From: Amycolatopsis jejuensis
Lineage (GTDB): Bacteria > Actinomycetota > Actinomycetes > Mycobacteriales > Pseudonocardiaceae
DNA: 64,000 nucleotides
Assembly: GCF_000717335.1 (NCBI RefSeq)
Contig: NZ_JNYZ01000027.1
Coordinates: forward strand, 248,001-312,000
Direction: 5' to 3'
Part shown: in pieces, positions 44,890 to 54,004 of the stretch
Layout: the number at the start of each line of letters is the position of its first letter
Numbering within the stretch: the stretch's first letter is position 1
Program-made: the position numbers and the translations under genes
Notes under the pieces: generated by a model
The model's database searches: none
Told to the model about the DNA's origin: nothing
The model's input: only the letters and a program-made list of their open reading frames with translations

Positions 44890-46140
44890 TCAGCTCCCTG
44901 CCGTGACTACGTCGCCCCAGATGCGCAGCGCCTCGTCCACCTGGTCTGCGTTGACGATCAGCGGCGGCACCATGCGCACTACGTTCGAGTACGCGCCACA
45001 GGTGAGCAGCAGCAGACCACTGCGTGCCGCAGCTTGCTGCACGGCTTGCGCGGTCGCCGTGTCCGGTTCGCCGTCGGCTGTAGTGAATTCCGTACCCACG
45101 AGGAGCCCGAGACCGCGTACGTCGCCAATGGCGGGCGTCTTGTCCGCGATGAGCCGTGCGCCCTCCAGGAGCTGACGGCCGCGCTCGGCAGCGTTCTCGA
45201 CCAAGCCTTCGTCCTGGATCACGTCGAGCGTCGCGATCGCTGCGGCACACGACACCGCGTTGCCGCCGTACGTGCCGCCTTGCGACCCTGGGTACGCCTT
45301 CGCCATCAGCTCTTCCGAAGCGGCGATGCCCGACAGCGGGAACCCGCTGGCAAGGCCCTTCGCGATCAGTACGACGTCGGGGTGGACGTCGAAGTGGTCG
45401 TGGCCCCAGAACTTGCCGGTGCGGCCGAAGCCGGTCTGCACCTCGTCGAGGACGAGCAGGATGCCGTGCCGGTCGGCGCGCTCGCGCAGCCCGGCCATGA
45501 ACTCGGTGTTGGCGGGCACGTACCCGCCCTCGCCGAGCACCGGCTCGATGAAGAACGCGGCCGTCTCGCTCGGCGCGGAGACCGTCTGGAAGAGGTAGTC
45601 CAGCTCGCGCAGGGCGAATTTCGTGGCCGTTTCCTGGTCCCAGCCGTAGTGATAGGCGTACGGGAACGGCGCGACGTGCACGCCGGACATGAGCGGCGAG
45701 ATGCCCGCACTGAACCGCGTGCCGGACGTGGTCATCGTCGCCGCGGCGACCGTGCGGCCGTGGAATCCGCCCTGGAAGACGATGACGTTGGGCCGCTTCG
45801 TCGCCTGCCGTGCCAGCCGCAGCGCAGCCTCGACGGCCTCGCTGCCGGAGTTCGCGTAGAAGAGCGAGTCGAGCCCGGACGGCAGCACGTCGCCGAGGCG
45901 GCGGGTCAGTTCGAGGAGCGGCTTGTGCATGACTGTCGTGTACTGGCCGTGCACGAGCTTGCCGATCTGCTCGCGCGCGGCTTCGACCACCCGGGGATGA
46001 CAGTGCCCGGTGCTGGTCACGCCGATCCCCGCGGTGAAATCGAGGTGACGTTTCCCGTCCACGTCATGGAGGTAAACCCCTTCACCGTGGTCGACGACGA
46101 CGGGTGTTGCCTGCTTGAGCAGCGGGGACAGCTGGGCCAT
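44890..46140 (-). CDS. Class III aminotransferase (4-aminobutyrate type)
   Basis: A 416-residue PLP enzyme transferring an omega-amino group to a 2-oxo acid. ATG 46140 follows GGGAGG and opens MAQLSPLLKQATPVVVDHG. LDFTAGIGVTSTGHCHPRV, FYANSGSEAVEAALRLAR, LVLDEVQTGFGRTGKFWGHD and the PLP lysine in LIAKGLASGFPLSG are family motifs. The product semialdehyde would be oxidised by the divergent dehydrogenase at 46243. They share one promoter region with a GntR-type operator. Exact substrate (GABA, beta-alanine or another omega-amino acid) is unknown. Confidence 0.93.
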   Translation of the reverse strand: MAQLSPLLKQATPVVVDHGEGVYLHDVDGKRHLDFTAGIGVTSTGHCHPRVVEAAREQIGKLVHGQYTTVMHKPLLELTRRLGDVLPSGLDSLFYANSGSEAVEAALRLARQATKRPNVIVFQGGFHGRTVAAATMTTSGTRFSAGISPLMSGVHVAPFPYAYHYGWDQETATKFALRELDYLFQTVSAPSETAAFFIEPVLGEGGYVPANTEFMAGLRERADRHGILLVLDEVQTGFGRTGKFWGHDHFDVHPDVVLIAKGLASGFPLSGIAASEELMAKAYPGSQGGTYGGNAVSCAAAIATLDVIQDEGLVENAAERGRQLLEGARLIADKTPAIGDVRGLGLLVGTEFTTADGEPDTATAQAVQQAAARSGLLLLTCGAYSNVVRMVPPLIVNADQVDEALRIWGDVVTAGS

Positions 46141-46176
46141 GCGGTGCCCTCCCTTGGCCTTCGTTGGTGGTTGTCG

Positions 46177-46188
46177 ATTGTTGACAAT
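46177..46188. promoter_or_regulatory. GntR/FCD-type operator 1
   Basis: ATTGTTGACAAT lies between the divergent starts at 46140 and 46243. Two identical or near-identical sites occur at 50754 and 51584, all in promoters of this catabolic cluster. The FadR/FCD-type GntR encoded at 49318-49995 is the likely ligand. Confidence 0.75.
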
Positions 46189-46242
46189 ATCCATAACATG
46201 ACTCCGAAGCAATCGGGGCGACCGGAATCAGGAGCAACCTGG

Positions 46243-47697
46243 ATGAGTGAGGAAAGCGTCGTCGGCGCGGTAGGCAAGGAACTCTTCATCGGCGGCAAAT
46301 GGGTACCCGCACGCAGCGGGAAGACCTTCGACGTGCAGGACCCGTCCACCGGCAAGGTGCTGTGCCAGGTCGCGGACGCCGAGCCGGAAGACGGCCTGGC
46401 GGCGCTCGACGCGGCCGTCGCGGCGCAGGCGAGCTGGGCGGCCGTCGCGCCCCGCGAGCGCGGGGAGATCCTGCACCGCGCGTACGAGAAGCTCATCGAG
46501 CGCCGCGACGAGCTGGCTCTGCTGATGACGCTCGAGATGGGCAAACCGGTGGCCGAGGCCGCCGGGGAAATCACGTACGCCGGTGAGTTCTTCCGCTGGT
46601 TCGCCGAGGAAGCCGTACGCATCGACGGTGGGTACGCGGTCGCGCCGAACGGGGCGGGCCGGTTCCTGATCACGCGCCAGCCGGTGGGTCCGACGCTGCT
46701 GATCACGCCGTGGAACTTCCCGATGGCGATGGGTACGCGCAAGATCGGCCCGGCGGTCGCCGCGGGCTGCACGATGGTGATCAAACCGGCCGCGCAGACG
46801 CCGTTGTCGATGCTGGCGCTCACCCAGATCCTCGCCGACGCGGGCTTGCCGGACGGCGTGCTGAACGTCGTCACCACCAAGAACGCCGGCGGCGTGATGG
46901 AGCCGCTGATCCGCGACGGCCGTGCGCGCAAGCTGTCGTTCACCGGCTCCACTGCGGTCGGGCGCAAACTCCTGGAGCAGTGCGCGGAGAAGGTGCTGCG
47001 CACGTCGATGGAACTGGGTGGCAACGCGCCGTTCCTGGTGTTCGACGACGCGGATCTGGACGCTGCGGTCGAGGGCGCGATGCAGGCCAAGATGCGCAAC
47101 ATCGGCGAGGCTTGCACTGCGGCGAACCGGTTTTACGTGCAGCGGGGCGTCGTCGAGGAGTTCTCCCGGCGGCTCACCGAGCGGATGCAGGCGCTGCCGA
47201 TGGGCCGCGGTACCGAGGACGGTGTGGTGGTCGGCCCGCTGATCGACGAGGCTGCGGTCGAGAAGGTGACCGAGCTGGTCAAGGACGCGGTCGACAAGGG
47301 TGCGCGGGTGCTCACCGGCGGGTTGCGGGCGGACGGGCCGGGGCATTTCTACCCGGCGACCGTGCTCACCGACGTGCCTGCCAACGCGCGGCTCGCCGGC
47401 GAAGAGATCTTCGGGCCGGTCGCGCCGGTCACCCCGTTCGACACCGAGGACGAGGCGATCGCGAAGGCCAATGACACCGAATTCGGCCTGGTTTCGTACC
47501 TCTTCACGAGTGACCTCAAGCGTGCGCTGCGCGTGTCGGAGCGGCTGGAGGCCGGGATGATCGGCCTCAACCAGGGCATCGTGTCCAATCCGGCGGCGCC
47601 GTTCGGCGGGGTCAAGCAGTCCGGGCTCGGCCGCGAGGGCGGCACCGTCGGCATCGACGAGTTCCTGGAGACCAAGTACATCGCGGTGAGCCTGTGA
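46243..47697 (+). CDS. NAD(P)-dependent succinate-semialdehyde-type dehydrogenase
   Basis: A 484-residue aldehyde dehydrogenase. MSEESVVGAVGKELFIGGKW starts at ATG 46243 behind AGGAG. The NAD fold includes TPWNFPMAMGTRKIGPAVAA; the general base is E257 in MELGGNAP and the nucleophile C291 in GEACTAANR. The sequence fits the GabD (succinate semialdehyde dehydrogenase) branch. A much longer open frame continues upstream but antisense to the aminotransferase and has no support. It overlaps the next gene by four bases (GTGA). Confidence 0.93.
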   Translation: MSEESVVGAVGKELFIGGKWVPARSGKTFDVQDPSTGKVLCQVADAEPEDGLAALDAAVAAQASWAAVAPRERGEILHRAYEKLIERRDELALLMTLEMGKPVAEAAGEITYAGEFFRWFAEEAVRIDGGYAVAPNGAGRFLITRQPVGPTLLITPWNFPMAMGTRKIGPAVAAGCTMVIKPAAQTPLSMLALTQILADAGLPDGVLNVVTTKNAGGVMEPLIRDGRARKLSFTGSTAVGRKLLEQCAEKVLRTSMELGGNAPFLVFDDADLDAAVEGAMQAKMRNIGEACTAANRFYVQRGVVEEFSRRLTERMQALPMGRGTEDGVVVGPLIDEAAVEKVTELVKDAVDKGARVLTGGLRADGPGHFYPATVLTDVPANARLAGEEIFGPVAPVTPFDTEDEAIAKANDTEFGLVSYLFTSDLKRALRVSERLEAGMIGLNQGIVSNPAAPFGGVKQSGLGREGGTVGIDEFLETKYIAVSL

Positions 47698-48749
47698 CAC
47701 ACCGGATCGCGAGCATCCCGGGCGACGGGATCGGCGTCGACGTCACGATCTCCGCCCGCACCGTGCTCGACACGGCCGCCGAGAAGTACGGATTCTCTCT
47801 TGCGTGGACCGAATTCGACTGGAGCTGTGAAAGGTACACGAAGACCGGTGCGATGATGCCGGACGACGGAGTCGCGCAGCTGTCGGGCTTCGACGGTATC
47901 CTGCTCGGCGCGGTCGGCTTTCCCGGCGTGGCGGACCACATTTCGTTGTGGGGACTGCTGATTCCGCTGCGCCGGGCGTTCCGGCAGTACGTCAACCTGC
48001 GTCCGGTGCGGCTGCTGCCCGGCACTTCGTCGGTGCTGGCCGGGCGGAAGGCGGACGAGCTGGAGATGGTGATCGTCCGCGAGAACTCCGAGGGCGAGTA
48101 CTCGGCGATCGGCGGACGGCACAACACCGGGCAGCCCGACGAATTCGTGGTGCAGGAGGCCGTTTTCACGCGCGTGGGCGTGGAGCGGATCATCCGGTAC
48201 GCCTTCGAGCTCGCCCGCACGCGGGAGCGGCACGTGACGTCGGCGACGAAGTCGAACGGGCTGATCCACTCGATGCCTTACTGGGACGAGATATTCGCCG
48301 AGGTCGCGGCGCAGTATCCGGACGTGCGGGCCGAACAGTGCCATGTGGACGCTCTCGCCGCGCGGATGGTGCAGGCGCCGGACCGGATCGATGTCGTCGT
48401 GGCGTCGAACCTTTTCGGCGACATCCTGAGCGACCTCGCCGCCGCGATCACCGGCGGGCTGGGCATGGCACCATCGGGAAACATCAACCCATCGGGTGAG
48501 TTTCCGTCGATGTTCGAGGCGGTCCACGGGAGTGCCCCGGACATCGCCGGACAGGGCATCGCGAACCCGGTCGCGCAGATCCTCGCCGGCGCGATGCTGC
48601 TCGACCACCTCGGGGAAACCGTTGCGGCACAAGCGATCCGAGCCTCGGTCGACGAGGTGCTGACCACCGGTGCAACGCTCACCCCCGACCTCGGCGGGAC
48701 CGCTACCACAACCGCGCTCGCCGCGGCGGTGGCCGCTTCGCTCCGCTGA
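47694..48749 (+). CDS. D-malate / tartrate dehydrogenase (decarboxylating, isocitrate-dehydrogenase family)
   Basis: A 351-residue NAD-dependent beta-decarboxylating dehydrogenase. ASIPGDGIGVDVTISA opens it; IVRENSEGEYSAIGGR is the motif typical of tartrate/D-malate dehydrogenases rather than isopropylmalate enzymes; DIVSNLFGDILSDL-type Mg ligands are present in VVASNLFGDILSDLAAAITG. It would turn D-malate to pyruvate and CO2, or use tartrate. Start GTG 47694 overlaps the semialdehyde dehydrogenase stop. D-malate could come from maleate, the product expected of enzymes encoded further on. Confidence 0.9.
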   Translation: MTHRIASIPGDGIGVDVTISARTVLDTAAEKYGFSLAWTEFDWSCERYTKTGAMMPDDGVAQLSGFDGILLGAVGFPGVADHISLWGLLIPLRRAFRQYVNLRPVRLLPGTSSVLAGRKADELEMVIVRENSEGEYSAIGGRHNTGQPDEFVVQEAVFTRVGVERIIRYAFELARTRERHVTSATKSNGLIHSMPYWDEIFAEVAAQYPDVRAEQCHVDALAARMVQAPDRIDVVVASNLFGDILSDLAAAITGGLGMAPSGNINPSGEFPSMFEAVHGSAPDIAGQGIANPVAQILAGAMLLDHLGETVAAQAIRASVDEVLTTGATLTPDLGGTATTTALAAAVAASLR

Positions 48750-48818
48750 TTTTCTGTCGGTGCCGCGCGCTTCACTCTTCCCGACCCGCCAAGGGGTCCC
48801 GAGGGGAGGAGGGCACCG

Positions 48819-49289
48819 ATGTGCCGGATGTGTGAGGGGCCGGGAAGATTCACCGGCCCGCGCGTGAACGAGGTGCTGGAACGGATCGAGGAATACGGCT
48901 GGTGCGTCCAGGGGGTGCTGGGAACGGATTTCCGGCCGCCCTGGGCGTACACCGTGGGGCTGACGGCCGAGGGGCTGCCCGAACTGGTGATCACCGGGCT
49001 GCCGCCGCATCTTGCGGCGGGCGCGCTGAACGCCGCGGCCGCCGAGGCGCTGTGCACCGGTCCGCCGGTGCCGGGGGAACCGTGGTGGCTGCCGCGGTCA
49101 CCACGCCTGGAAATCGTGCAGCTCAGTGCCCCGGCAGCGCACCTGTCCGTCGCAGTTTCCTGCTACGGAACGGAAATCGAGGCCCGGCAGCTGGTGTACC
49201 CGGACGACGCCGGCCGGTTCCCGTGGTCACCGAGGTACAACTCCGGCCTCGGTGGGCAGCCCGTGCTGGGGGTGCGGCATGACTCGTGA
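48819..49289 (+). CDS. DUF4262 protein
   Basis: 156 residues starting MCRMCEGPGRFTGPRVNEVL. The segment EYGWCVQGVLGTDFRPPWAY followed by TVGLTAEGLPELVITGLPPH is the DUF4262 signature (alpha-beta domain in bacterial stand-alone proteins). No function is known. A CxxC pair lies at the N terminus. It sits 70 bases downstream of the D-malate dehydrogenase and is convergent with the GntR gene; it may be unrelated to the catabolic cluster. Confidence 0.85.
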   Translation: MCRMCEGPGRFTGPRVNEVLERIEEYGWCVQGVLGTDFRPPWAYTVGLTAEGLPELVITGLPPHLAAGALNAAAAEALCTGPPVPGEPWWLPRSPRLEIVQLSAPAAHLSVAVSCYGTEIEARQLVYPDDAGRFPWSPRYNSGLGGQPVLGVRHDS

Positions 49290-49317
49290 GAGCCGGTGCA
49301 CGCGGATTGCCCGCTGG

Positions 49318-49995
49318 TCACGGGTGCGCGTTCTTCAGGGTGCGGCCAGGAAGAAGCCTGCCGATCGCGTCCTCCATGTGCGCTTCCAGCAGCTGCAGCG
49401 CCGTTTTCTCGTCGCCCGCGCGCAGGGTCTCGATGATCCGCGTGTGCTCCTCCAGGCGGTTTTCCACGCCCTGGTACGTGCTTTGCAGCAACGTCAGGCA
49501 CATCCGCGTCTCGATCAGCAGCGTGCGGGCCATGCGCACCAGGCGTTTGCTGCCCGAGGCGTTGATCAGGGCCTCGTGGAACCGGAGGTCCGCTTCGGAG
49601 AGCGCGGCGGGGTCGTCGGCAGCTGCCGCCATGTCGGCCACGTTCTGCTCCAGCAGATCCGCCACGGCCGCGCGGTCGCCGCGGAACGCGCAGAGCAGCG
49701 CGGTTCTTTCCACGGCCGAGCGGGCCAGGTACACGTCGAACACGTCGTCCGGTTCGAGGTCGATCACGAACAGGCCCCGGTGCCGCTCGCTGCGCAGCAG
49801 GCCCTCCGACACGAGGTGCTGCATGGCCTCGCGCAGCGGGCCGCGCGACACCTGGAACCGGGCGGCCAGGTCGGTTTCGCCGAGCTGGGTTCCCGGCGGC
49901 AGCGCGCCGGTCATGATCGCGTCGCGCAGCTGGCGGGCGATCACGGCGGCGGTCGACTCCCGGCTCACCGGTTCGATGTCAGGCAGTACCACCAC
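49318..49995 (-). CDS. GntR-family regulator, FCD domain
   Basis: 225 residues. The winged helix-turn-helix is LRDAIMTGALPPGTQLGETD with FQVSRGPLREAMQHLVSEGL (about 20-65), followed by an all-helical FCD ligand domain containing DLRFHEALINASGS. Family members bind organic acids and act mostly as repressors. The GTG start at 49995 lies three bases after the stop of the upstream racemase-superfamily gene, so both come from the promoter with ATTGTCGACAAT at 50754. The same operator occurs at 46177 and 51584, which makes it the probable controller of the whole 44-54 kb cluster. Confidence 0.9.
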   Translation of the reverse strand: MVVLPDIEPVSRESTAAVIARQLRDAIMTGALPPGTQLGETDLAARFQVSRGPLREAMQHLVSEGLLRSERHRGLFVIDLEPDDVFDVYLARSAVERTALLCAFRGDRAAVADLLEQNVADMAAAADDPAALSEADLRFHEALINASGSKRLVRMARTLLIETRMCLTLLQSTYQGVENRLEEHTRIIETLRAGDEKTALQLLEAHMEDAIGRLLPGRTLKNAHP

Positions 49996-49998
49996 GGT

Positions 49999-50733
49999 TC
50001 AGCCCTTCGCCCGGAACAGTGCGCCAAGCGAGCGCACCAGCCGGGTCGTGCCGGTCAGCCGCAGGCCTTCCCACACGGTCACCTGGTTCGCGGTCAGCAC
50101 CGGCTTGCCGAGCTTCTCCTCGATGGCGGTGATCTCGCCCAGCGTGCGCATGGCGGTGTCGGGCACCAGCACCGCGTCGGCGTCCGGGTGGTCGTGGCTC
50201 ACGGCGAGGTCCACCACGGCCTCCGGCGCGAGCCGGCCCACCTCGGCCGCGGTGTCGATGTCGGCGCTCGCCATGGTGAGCACCTCCACGCCTCCGGCAG
50301 CGAGGAAGTCCACGAACAGGCGGGCCACGTCGTCCGGGTAGCTCGCGGCCACGGCGACCCGCTTCACGCCGAGCGCCTGCGCCGCGTGCACGAAGGCGAA
50401 CGACGTGCTCGATGCCGGGACCCCGGCGGCCGTGGCCAGCCGGTCGGCCTGGGTACGCGCGCCGTCCCAGCCGTACACGAAGCTGCCGGACGTGCAGGCC
50501 CACACCACGGCCTGCGGCTCGTGCCGGGCGAGCAGCCGGGCGCCGTCGGCGAGCCGGGCTTCGCTGCCGAGGTCGAGCAGTTCGGGCACGGCGTGCAGGT
50601 CGGTGCCGTAGATGTGGGCCACCGGCAGCCGGATGTCGCCCTCGGCGGCGTCCGGGCCGCCGAGGAGCTGCTCCGCGAGCGGGTAGTCGTCCTCGGCCGC
50701 GTGGTCGGGGTAGATGAAGCCGATCGTGGTCAC
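49999..50733 (-). CDS. Asp/Glu racemase superfamily enzyme (maleate isomerase/arylmalonate decarboxylase type), single Cys
   Basis: 244 residues, GTG 50733 behind GGAGG. TTIGFIYPDHAAEDDYPLAE is the start typical of maleate cis-trans isomerases and arylmalonate decarboxylases. The first active-site Cys is present (C80 in VVWACTSGSFVYGWD), but the second, expected near residue 192, is Asp: VLVPDTAMRTLGE. The neighbour at 50780-51520 keeps both. With one Cys the enzyme may decarboxylate or isomerise by a different route, so the reaction is open. GntR follows it on the same transcript. Confidence 0.85.
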   Translation of the reverse strand: MTTIGFIYPDHAAEDDYPLAEQLLGGPDAAEGDIRLPVAHIYGTDLHAVPELLDLGSEARLADGARLLARHEPQAVVWACTSGSFVYGWDGARTQADRLATAAGVPASSTSFAFVHAAQALGVKRVAVAASYPDDVARLFVDFLAAGGVEVLTMASADIDTAAEVGRLAPEAVVDLAVSHDHPDADAVLVPDTAMRTLGEITAIEEKLGKPVLTANQVTVWEGLRLTGTTRLVRSLGALFRAKG

Positions 50734-50753
50734 GAAACCTCCGGGATGCGCAA

Positions 50754-50765
50754 ATTGTCGACAAT
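50754..50765. promoter_or_regulatory. GntR/FCD-type operator 2
   Basis: ATTGTCGACAAT, a perfect 12-base palindrome, 21 bases before the start at 50733, between it and the upstream gene ending at 50780. Same motif as 46177 and 51584. Confidence 0.78.
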
Positions 50766-50779
50766 GTTACCGAGCAAGG

Positions 50780-51520
50780 TCAAGACACCTCCCGCAGCCA
50801 CTGCCCGGGGCCCACGATGGGCAGCCGCATCCGGCGCAGGCAGGCCCACATGGTCAGCTGGTTCGCGGTCAGCACGGGTTTGCCGAGGGCCTTCTCGAGT
50901 GGCTCGATCAGGTCGAACGTGGGGAGGTTGGTGCAGCTGACGAAGATCGCCTCGGCCTCGCTGTGGTCCGCGGCCAGTATCCGCTCGGCGATGGTGCGGT
51001 AGCTGACTTTCCAGATGCCGCCGCCGAGGCCGAGGTGGTCACTGGACACCGTGGTCACGCCGAGTTCGGCGAGGAAGTCATGGAGCTTGCCGGTGAGGTC
51101 GGCGTCGTAGGGGGTGAGTACCGAGACGCGGTGGAGGTCGAGCTGGTGCAGCACCTCGGCGAGCGCGCCGGAGGTGGTCACGGCGTCGGGCGCGCCTGCG
51201 TCGCAGATGGCCTTGGTGAGGGAGCGTTCGTAGTCGACGCCGTTCACGAAGCTGCCGGACGTGCACAGGTACGCCACCACCTCGGGCTCCACGTGCAGCA
51301 CGTCGCGGGTGGCCGCGGCGAGGTGGCGGCTGTCGCTCACCAGCTGGGCCATCTCCATGCTCACCGGCACCGGTTCGTACGGGGTGCGGGCGAGGTGCAG
51401 CGACACCTCCATCGGCACCCAGCGCCACAGTTCGCGCTCGAGCGCGAGGTCGAACGGCGCGATCACGCCGATGCCGCGCTGGGCGAGTGGCCCTTCGAAC
51501 GCGAGGAAGTCCAGATCCAA
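50780..51520 (-). CDS. Maleate cis-trans isomerase-like enzyme, two catalytic Cys
   Basis: 246 residues of the Asp/Glu racemase superfamily. The two catalytic cysteines are C86 in VVAYLCTSGSFVNG and C196 in AIFVSCTNLPTFD, the pattern of maleate isomerase, which would convert maleate to fumarate. Its C terminus GKPVLTANQLTMWACLR matches the paralogue next door. An operator (51584) lies 64 bases upstream, between it and the divergent hydroxyacid dehydrogenase gene. No stop-to-start coupling with the next gene, because operator 2 intervenes. Confidence 0.87.
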   Translation of the reverse strand: MDLDFLAFEGPLAQRGIGVIAPFDLALERELWRWVPMEVSLHLARTPYEPVPVSMEMAQLVSDSRHLAAATRDVLHVEPEVVAYLCTSGSFVNGVDYERSLTKAICDAGAPDAVTTSGALAEVLHQLDLHRVSVLTPYDADLTGKLHDFLAELGVTTVSSDHLGLGGGIWKVSYRTIAERILAADHSEAEAIFVSCTNLPTFDLIEPLEKALGKPVLTANQLTMWACLRRMRLPIVGPGQWLREVS

Positions 51521-51583
51521 GGCTCAGCCTCCGGAATACGCCTGTGCAGATGACACGTCCGGTGCTCCGGGGGTGTTCCTCGG

Positions 51584-51595
51584 ATTGTTGACAAT
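51584..51595. promoter_or_regulatory. GntR/FCD-type operator 3
   Basis: ATTGTTGACAAT, identical to operator 1, in the divergent promoter between 51520 and 51623. Confidence 0.78.
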
Positions 51596-51622
51596 CATAC
51601 GAGCCACTCTTACCGTGTCAAC

Positions 51623-52615
51623 GTGATCGCGTCGGAAATCCCCGTTCTGGCGGTGCTCTGCGGGGCAGACCCGCCGCCGGATATGGCCGCTATCGAAGAA
51701 GCGGCAGTGGTTCGTTACACGGACGCGCGTGGGCTTGCCGGGGCACTGACCGGAGCCGACGCGCTTTTCGTCTACGACTTCCTCTCCACGGCGGTGCCTT
51801 CGGCGTGGCATGCGGCGGACCGGCTGCGGTGGCTGCACATCGCGAGCGCGGGGGTCGACCCGGTGCTGTTCCCGGAGCTGCGGGACAGCGACGTGGTGCT
51901 CACGAACTCGCGCGGGGTATTCGACGACGCCATCGCGGAGTACGTGCTGGGCGTGGTGCTGGCGTTCGCCAAGGACTTCGCGCGTTCGCTCGACCTGCAG
52001 CGGGCCGGTACCTGGCAGCACCGCGAGAGCGAGCGGATCGCCGGGCGCGAGGTGCTCGTCGTGGGTACCGGGCCGATCGGCCGGGCCATCGCGCGGCTGC
52101 TGCGGGCCGCCGGGATGCGCGTGTCCGGGGCCGGACGGCGGGCGCGCAGCGGTGACGCCGACTTCGGCGTGGTCCACGACTCCGCCGAGCTGCCGCGGTA
52201 CCTGCCGGAGTTCGACTACGTCGTCGCGGTCGCCCCGCTCACCGGGCAGACCAAGGGCATGTTCGACGCTGCCGCGTTCGCCGCGATGAAGCCGTCGGCG
52301 AGGTTCGTGAACGTGGGCCGTGGGGAGCTGGTGGTCACGTCCGACCTGGTCGCGGCGTTGCGGGCGGGCGAGCTGGCCGGGGCCGCCCTCGACGTGTTCG
52401 AGACCGAGCCGCTGCCGCCGGAGAGTCCACTGTGGACGATGCCGGACGTGCTGCTGTCCCCGCACATGTCGGGGGACTTCCGCGGCTGGCGCGCGACCCT
52501 GGTAGAGGTGTTCGCGGCGAACTTCCGGCGCTGGCTCGCCGGGGAACCGCTGCACAACGTCGTGGACAAACGGCTCGGGTACGTGCCGTCGCAACTGCAG
52601 GGAGCAGCCGGATGA
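51623..52615 (+). CDS. D-2-hydroxyacid dehydrogenase
   Basis: 330 residues. VLVVGTGPIGRAIARLLRAA (about 143) is the Rossmann loop of the D-isomer-specific 2-hydroxyacid dehydrogenases; FVNVGRGELVVTSDLVAALR (about 230) holds the Arg, ALDVFETEPLPPESPLW the Glu and LLSPHMSGD the catalytic His. It would interconvert a 2-oxo acid and a D-2-hydroxy acid with NAD(P)H. GTG 51623 start. It overlaps the amidase gene by four bases (ATGA). Confidence 0.92.
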   Translation: MIASEIPVLAVLCGADPPPDMAAIEEAAVVRYTDARGLAGALTGADALFVYDFLSTAVPSAWHAADRLRWLHIASAGVDPVLFPELRDSDVVLTNSRGVFDDAIAEYVLGVVLAFAKDFARSLDLQRAGTWQHRESERIAGREVLVVGTGPIGRAIARLLRAAGMRVSGAGRRARSGDADFGVVHDSAELPRYLPEFDYVVAVAPLTGQTKGMFDAAAFAAMKPSARFVNVGRGELVVTSDLVAALRAGELAGAALDVFETEPLPPESPLWTMPDVLLSPHMSGDFRGWRATLVEVFAANFRRWLAGEPLHNVVDKRLGYVPSQLQGAAG

Positions 52616-53982
52616 GCGACCGGGAACTGACCGCCAGCGAACTCGTCGCCGCCTACGCCACCGGAGAGCTGTCCCCGGTCGAGGCGACGCAGAACGCCCT
52701 GCAGGCGATCGAGGAGCGCGACGGAGAGATCAACGCGTACTGCCTCGTCGACGCCGATCGCGCGCTCGAACAGGCGAAGGCGGCCGAAATCCGGTGGCGC
52801 GACGGCAATCCCATCGGCTGGCTCGACGGGGTGCCCGCGTCGATCAAGGACATCTTCCTCACCCAGGGCTGGCCCACCCTGCGCGGTTCCACCAGCATCC
52901 CGGCCGACCAGCCGTGGGACGTCGACAGCCCGGTGATGGCCCGGATGCGCGAGGCGGGCCTCGTCGTACTGGGCAAGACCACCACGCCGGAAATCGCGTG
53001 GAAGGGCGTCACCGACAGCGCGCTCGCCGGGATCACGCGCAACCCGGTGAACCCGCGGATGACGGCAGGCGGGTCCAGCGGCGGCAGCGCGGCAGCAGTG
53101 GCGGCGGGGATGGGGGAGCTGTCCGTCGGCACCGACGGTGGGGGTTCGGTACGGATTCCGGCGTCGTTCTGCGGAATCGTCGGGCTGAAGCCCACGCACG
53201 GCCGGATTCCGCTGTTCCCGGCGAGCCCGTTCGGCCCGCTGTCGCACGCCGGGCCGATGGCCCGCAGCGTCGACGACATCGCGCTGCTGCTCGACGTCCT
53301 GGCGACGCCCGACCCACGCGATCCGTCCGGCCTCGCGCCGCCGGTGAGCACGTACCGCGAGGCAGTGCGGCGGGACGTCCGCGGGCTGATCGCGGCGTAC
53401 TCGCCGACGCTCGGTTTCGTCGACGTGGACCCGGAAGTCGCCACGATCGTCGCCGCGGCAGTGCAGTCACTCGCCGACGCCGGGCTGCAGGTCGAGCAGG
53501 CGGACCCGGGATTCGCCGACCCGAAGGACGCCTTCGACGTGCTGTGGTCGGCCGGGGCGGCGAAGTCGCTGGACGCCTTCCCACCCGGCAGCGAGACCCG
53601 CGTCGACCCGGGCCTGCGCCGGGTCTGGGAAAAGGGCCACACCTACTCGGCAGGCGACTACCTCGACGCCACCGCGGAACGCGCCGCGCTCGGCATCCTG
53701 ATGGGCGAATTCCACACCCGCTACGACGTGCTGATCACGCCCACCGTGCCCATCCCGCCGTTCGAAGCAGGCCACGACGTGCCACCGGGCAGCGGGATGA
53801 CCGAATGGCCGGAGTGGACGCCGTTCACGTACCCGTTCAACATGACGCAACAGCCCGCGATCAGCGTCCCGGCCGGCCGCACGGGAGCCGGGCTTCCGGT
53901 GGGCCTGCAGATCATCGGCCCGCGGCATTCGGACGATCTCGTGCTGGCGGTCGCAAAGCTGCTGGAAGAAGTCCTGCCGTAA
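52612..53982 (+). CDS. Amidase signature family hydrolase
   Basis: 456 residues with the Ser-cisSer-Lys triad: K79 in GVPASIKDIF, S155 in MTAGGSSGGSAAAVAAG and S179 in VGTDGGGSVRIPASFCG. It hydrolyses an amide; in this cluster maleamate, an arylmalonamide or a related half-amide is a reasonable guess. ATG 52612 overlaps the dehydrogenase stop. LITPTVPIPPFEAGHDVPPG near the C terminus is usual for the family. Reaction specificity is unknown. Confidence 0.93.
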   Translation: MSDRELTASELVAAYATGELSPVEATQNALQAIEERDGEINAYCLVDADRALEQAKAAEIRWRDGNPIGWLDGVPASIKDIFLTQGWPTLRGSTSIPADQPWDVDSPVMARMREAGLVVLGKTTTPEIAWKGVTDSALAGITRNPVNPRMTAGGSSGGSAAAVAAGMGELSVGTDGGGSVRIPASFCGIVGLKPTHGRIPLFPASPFGPLSHAGPMARSVDDIALLLDVLATPDPRDPSGLAPPVSTYREAVRRDVRGLIAAYSPTLGFVDVDPEVATIVAAAVQSLADAGLQVEQADPGFADPKDAFDVLWSAGAAKSLDAFPPGSETRVDPGLRRVWEKGHTYSAGDYLDATAERAALGILMGEFHTRYDVLITPTVPIPPFEAGHDVPPGSGMTEWPEWTPFTYPFNMTQQPAISVPAGRTGAGLPVGLQIIGPRHSDDLVLAVAKLLEEVLP

Positions 53983-54004
53983 CCCGCTGTGGCAGGCTGG
54001 CAGG

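Noticed and set aside
44443..46242. Upstream extension of the semialdehyde dehydrogenase frame to a 1084-codon protein
   Set aside because: The extra 600 codons are antisense to DUF3830 and the aminotransferase, have a His/Arg/Asp-rich composition, and RBS plus family start favour ATG 46243.
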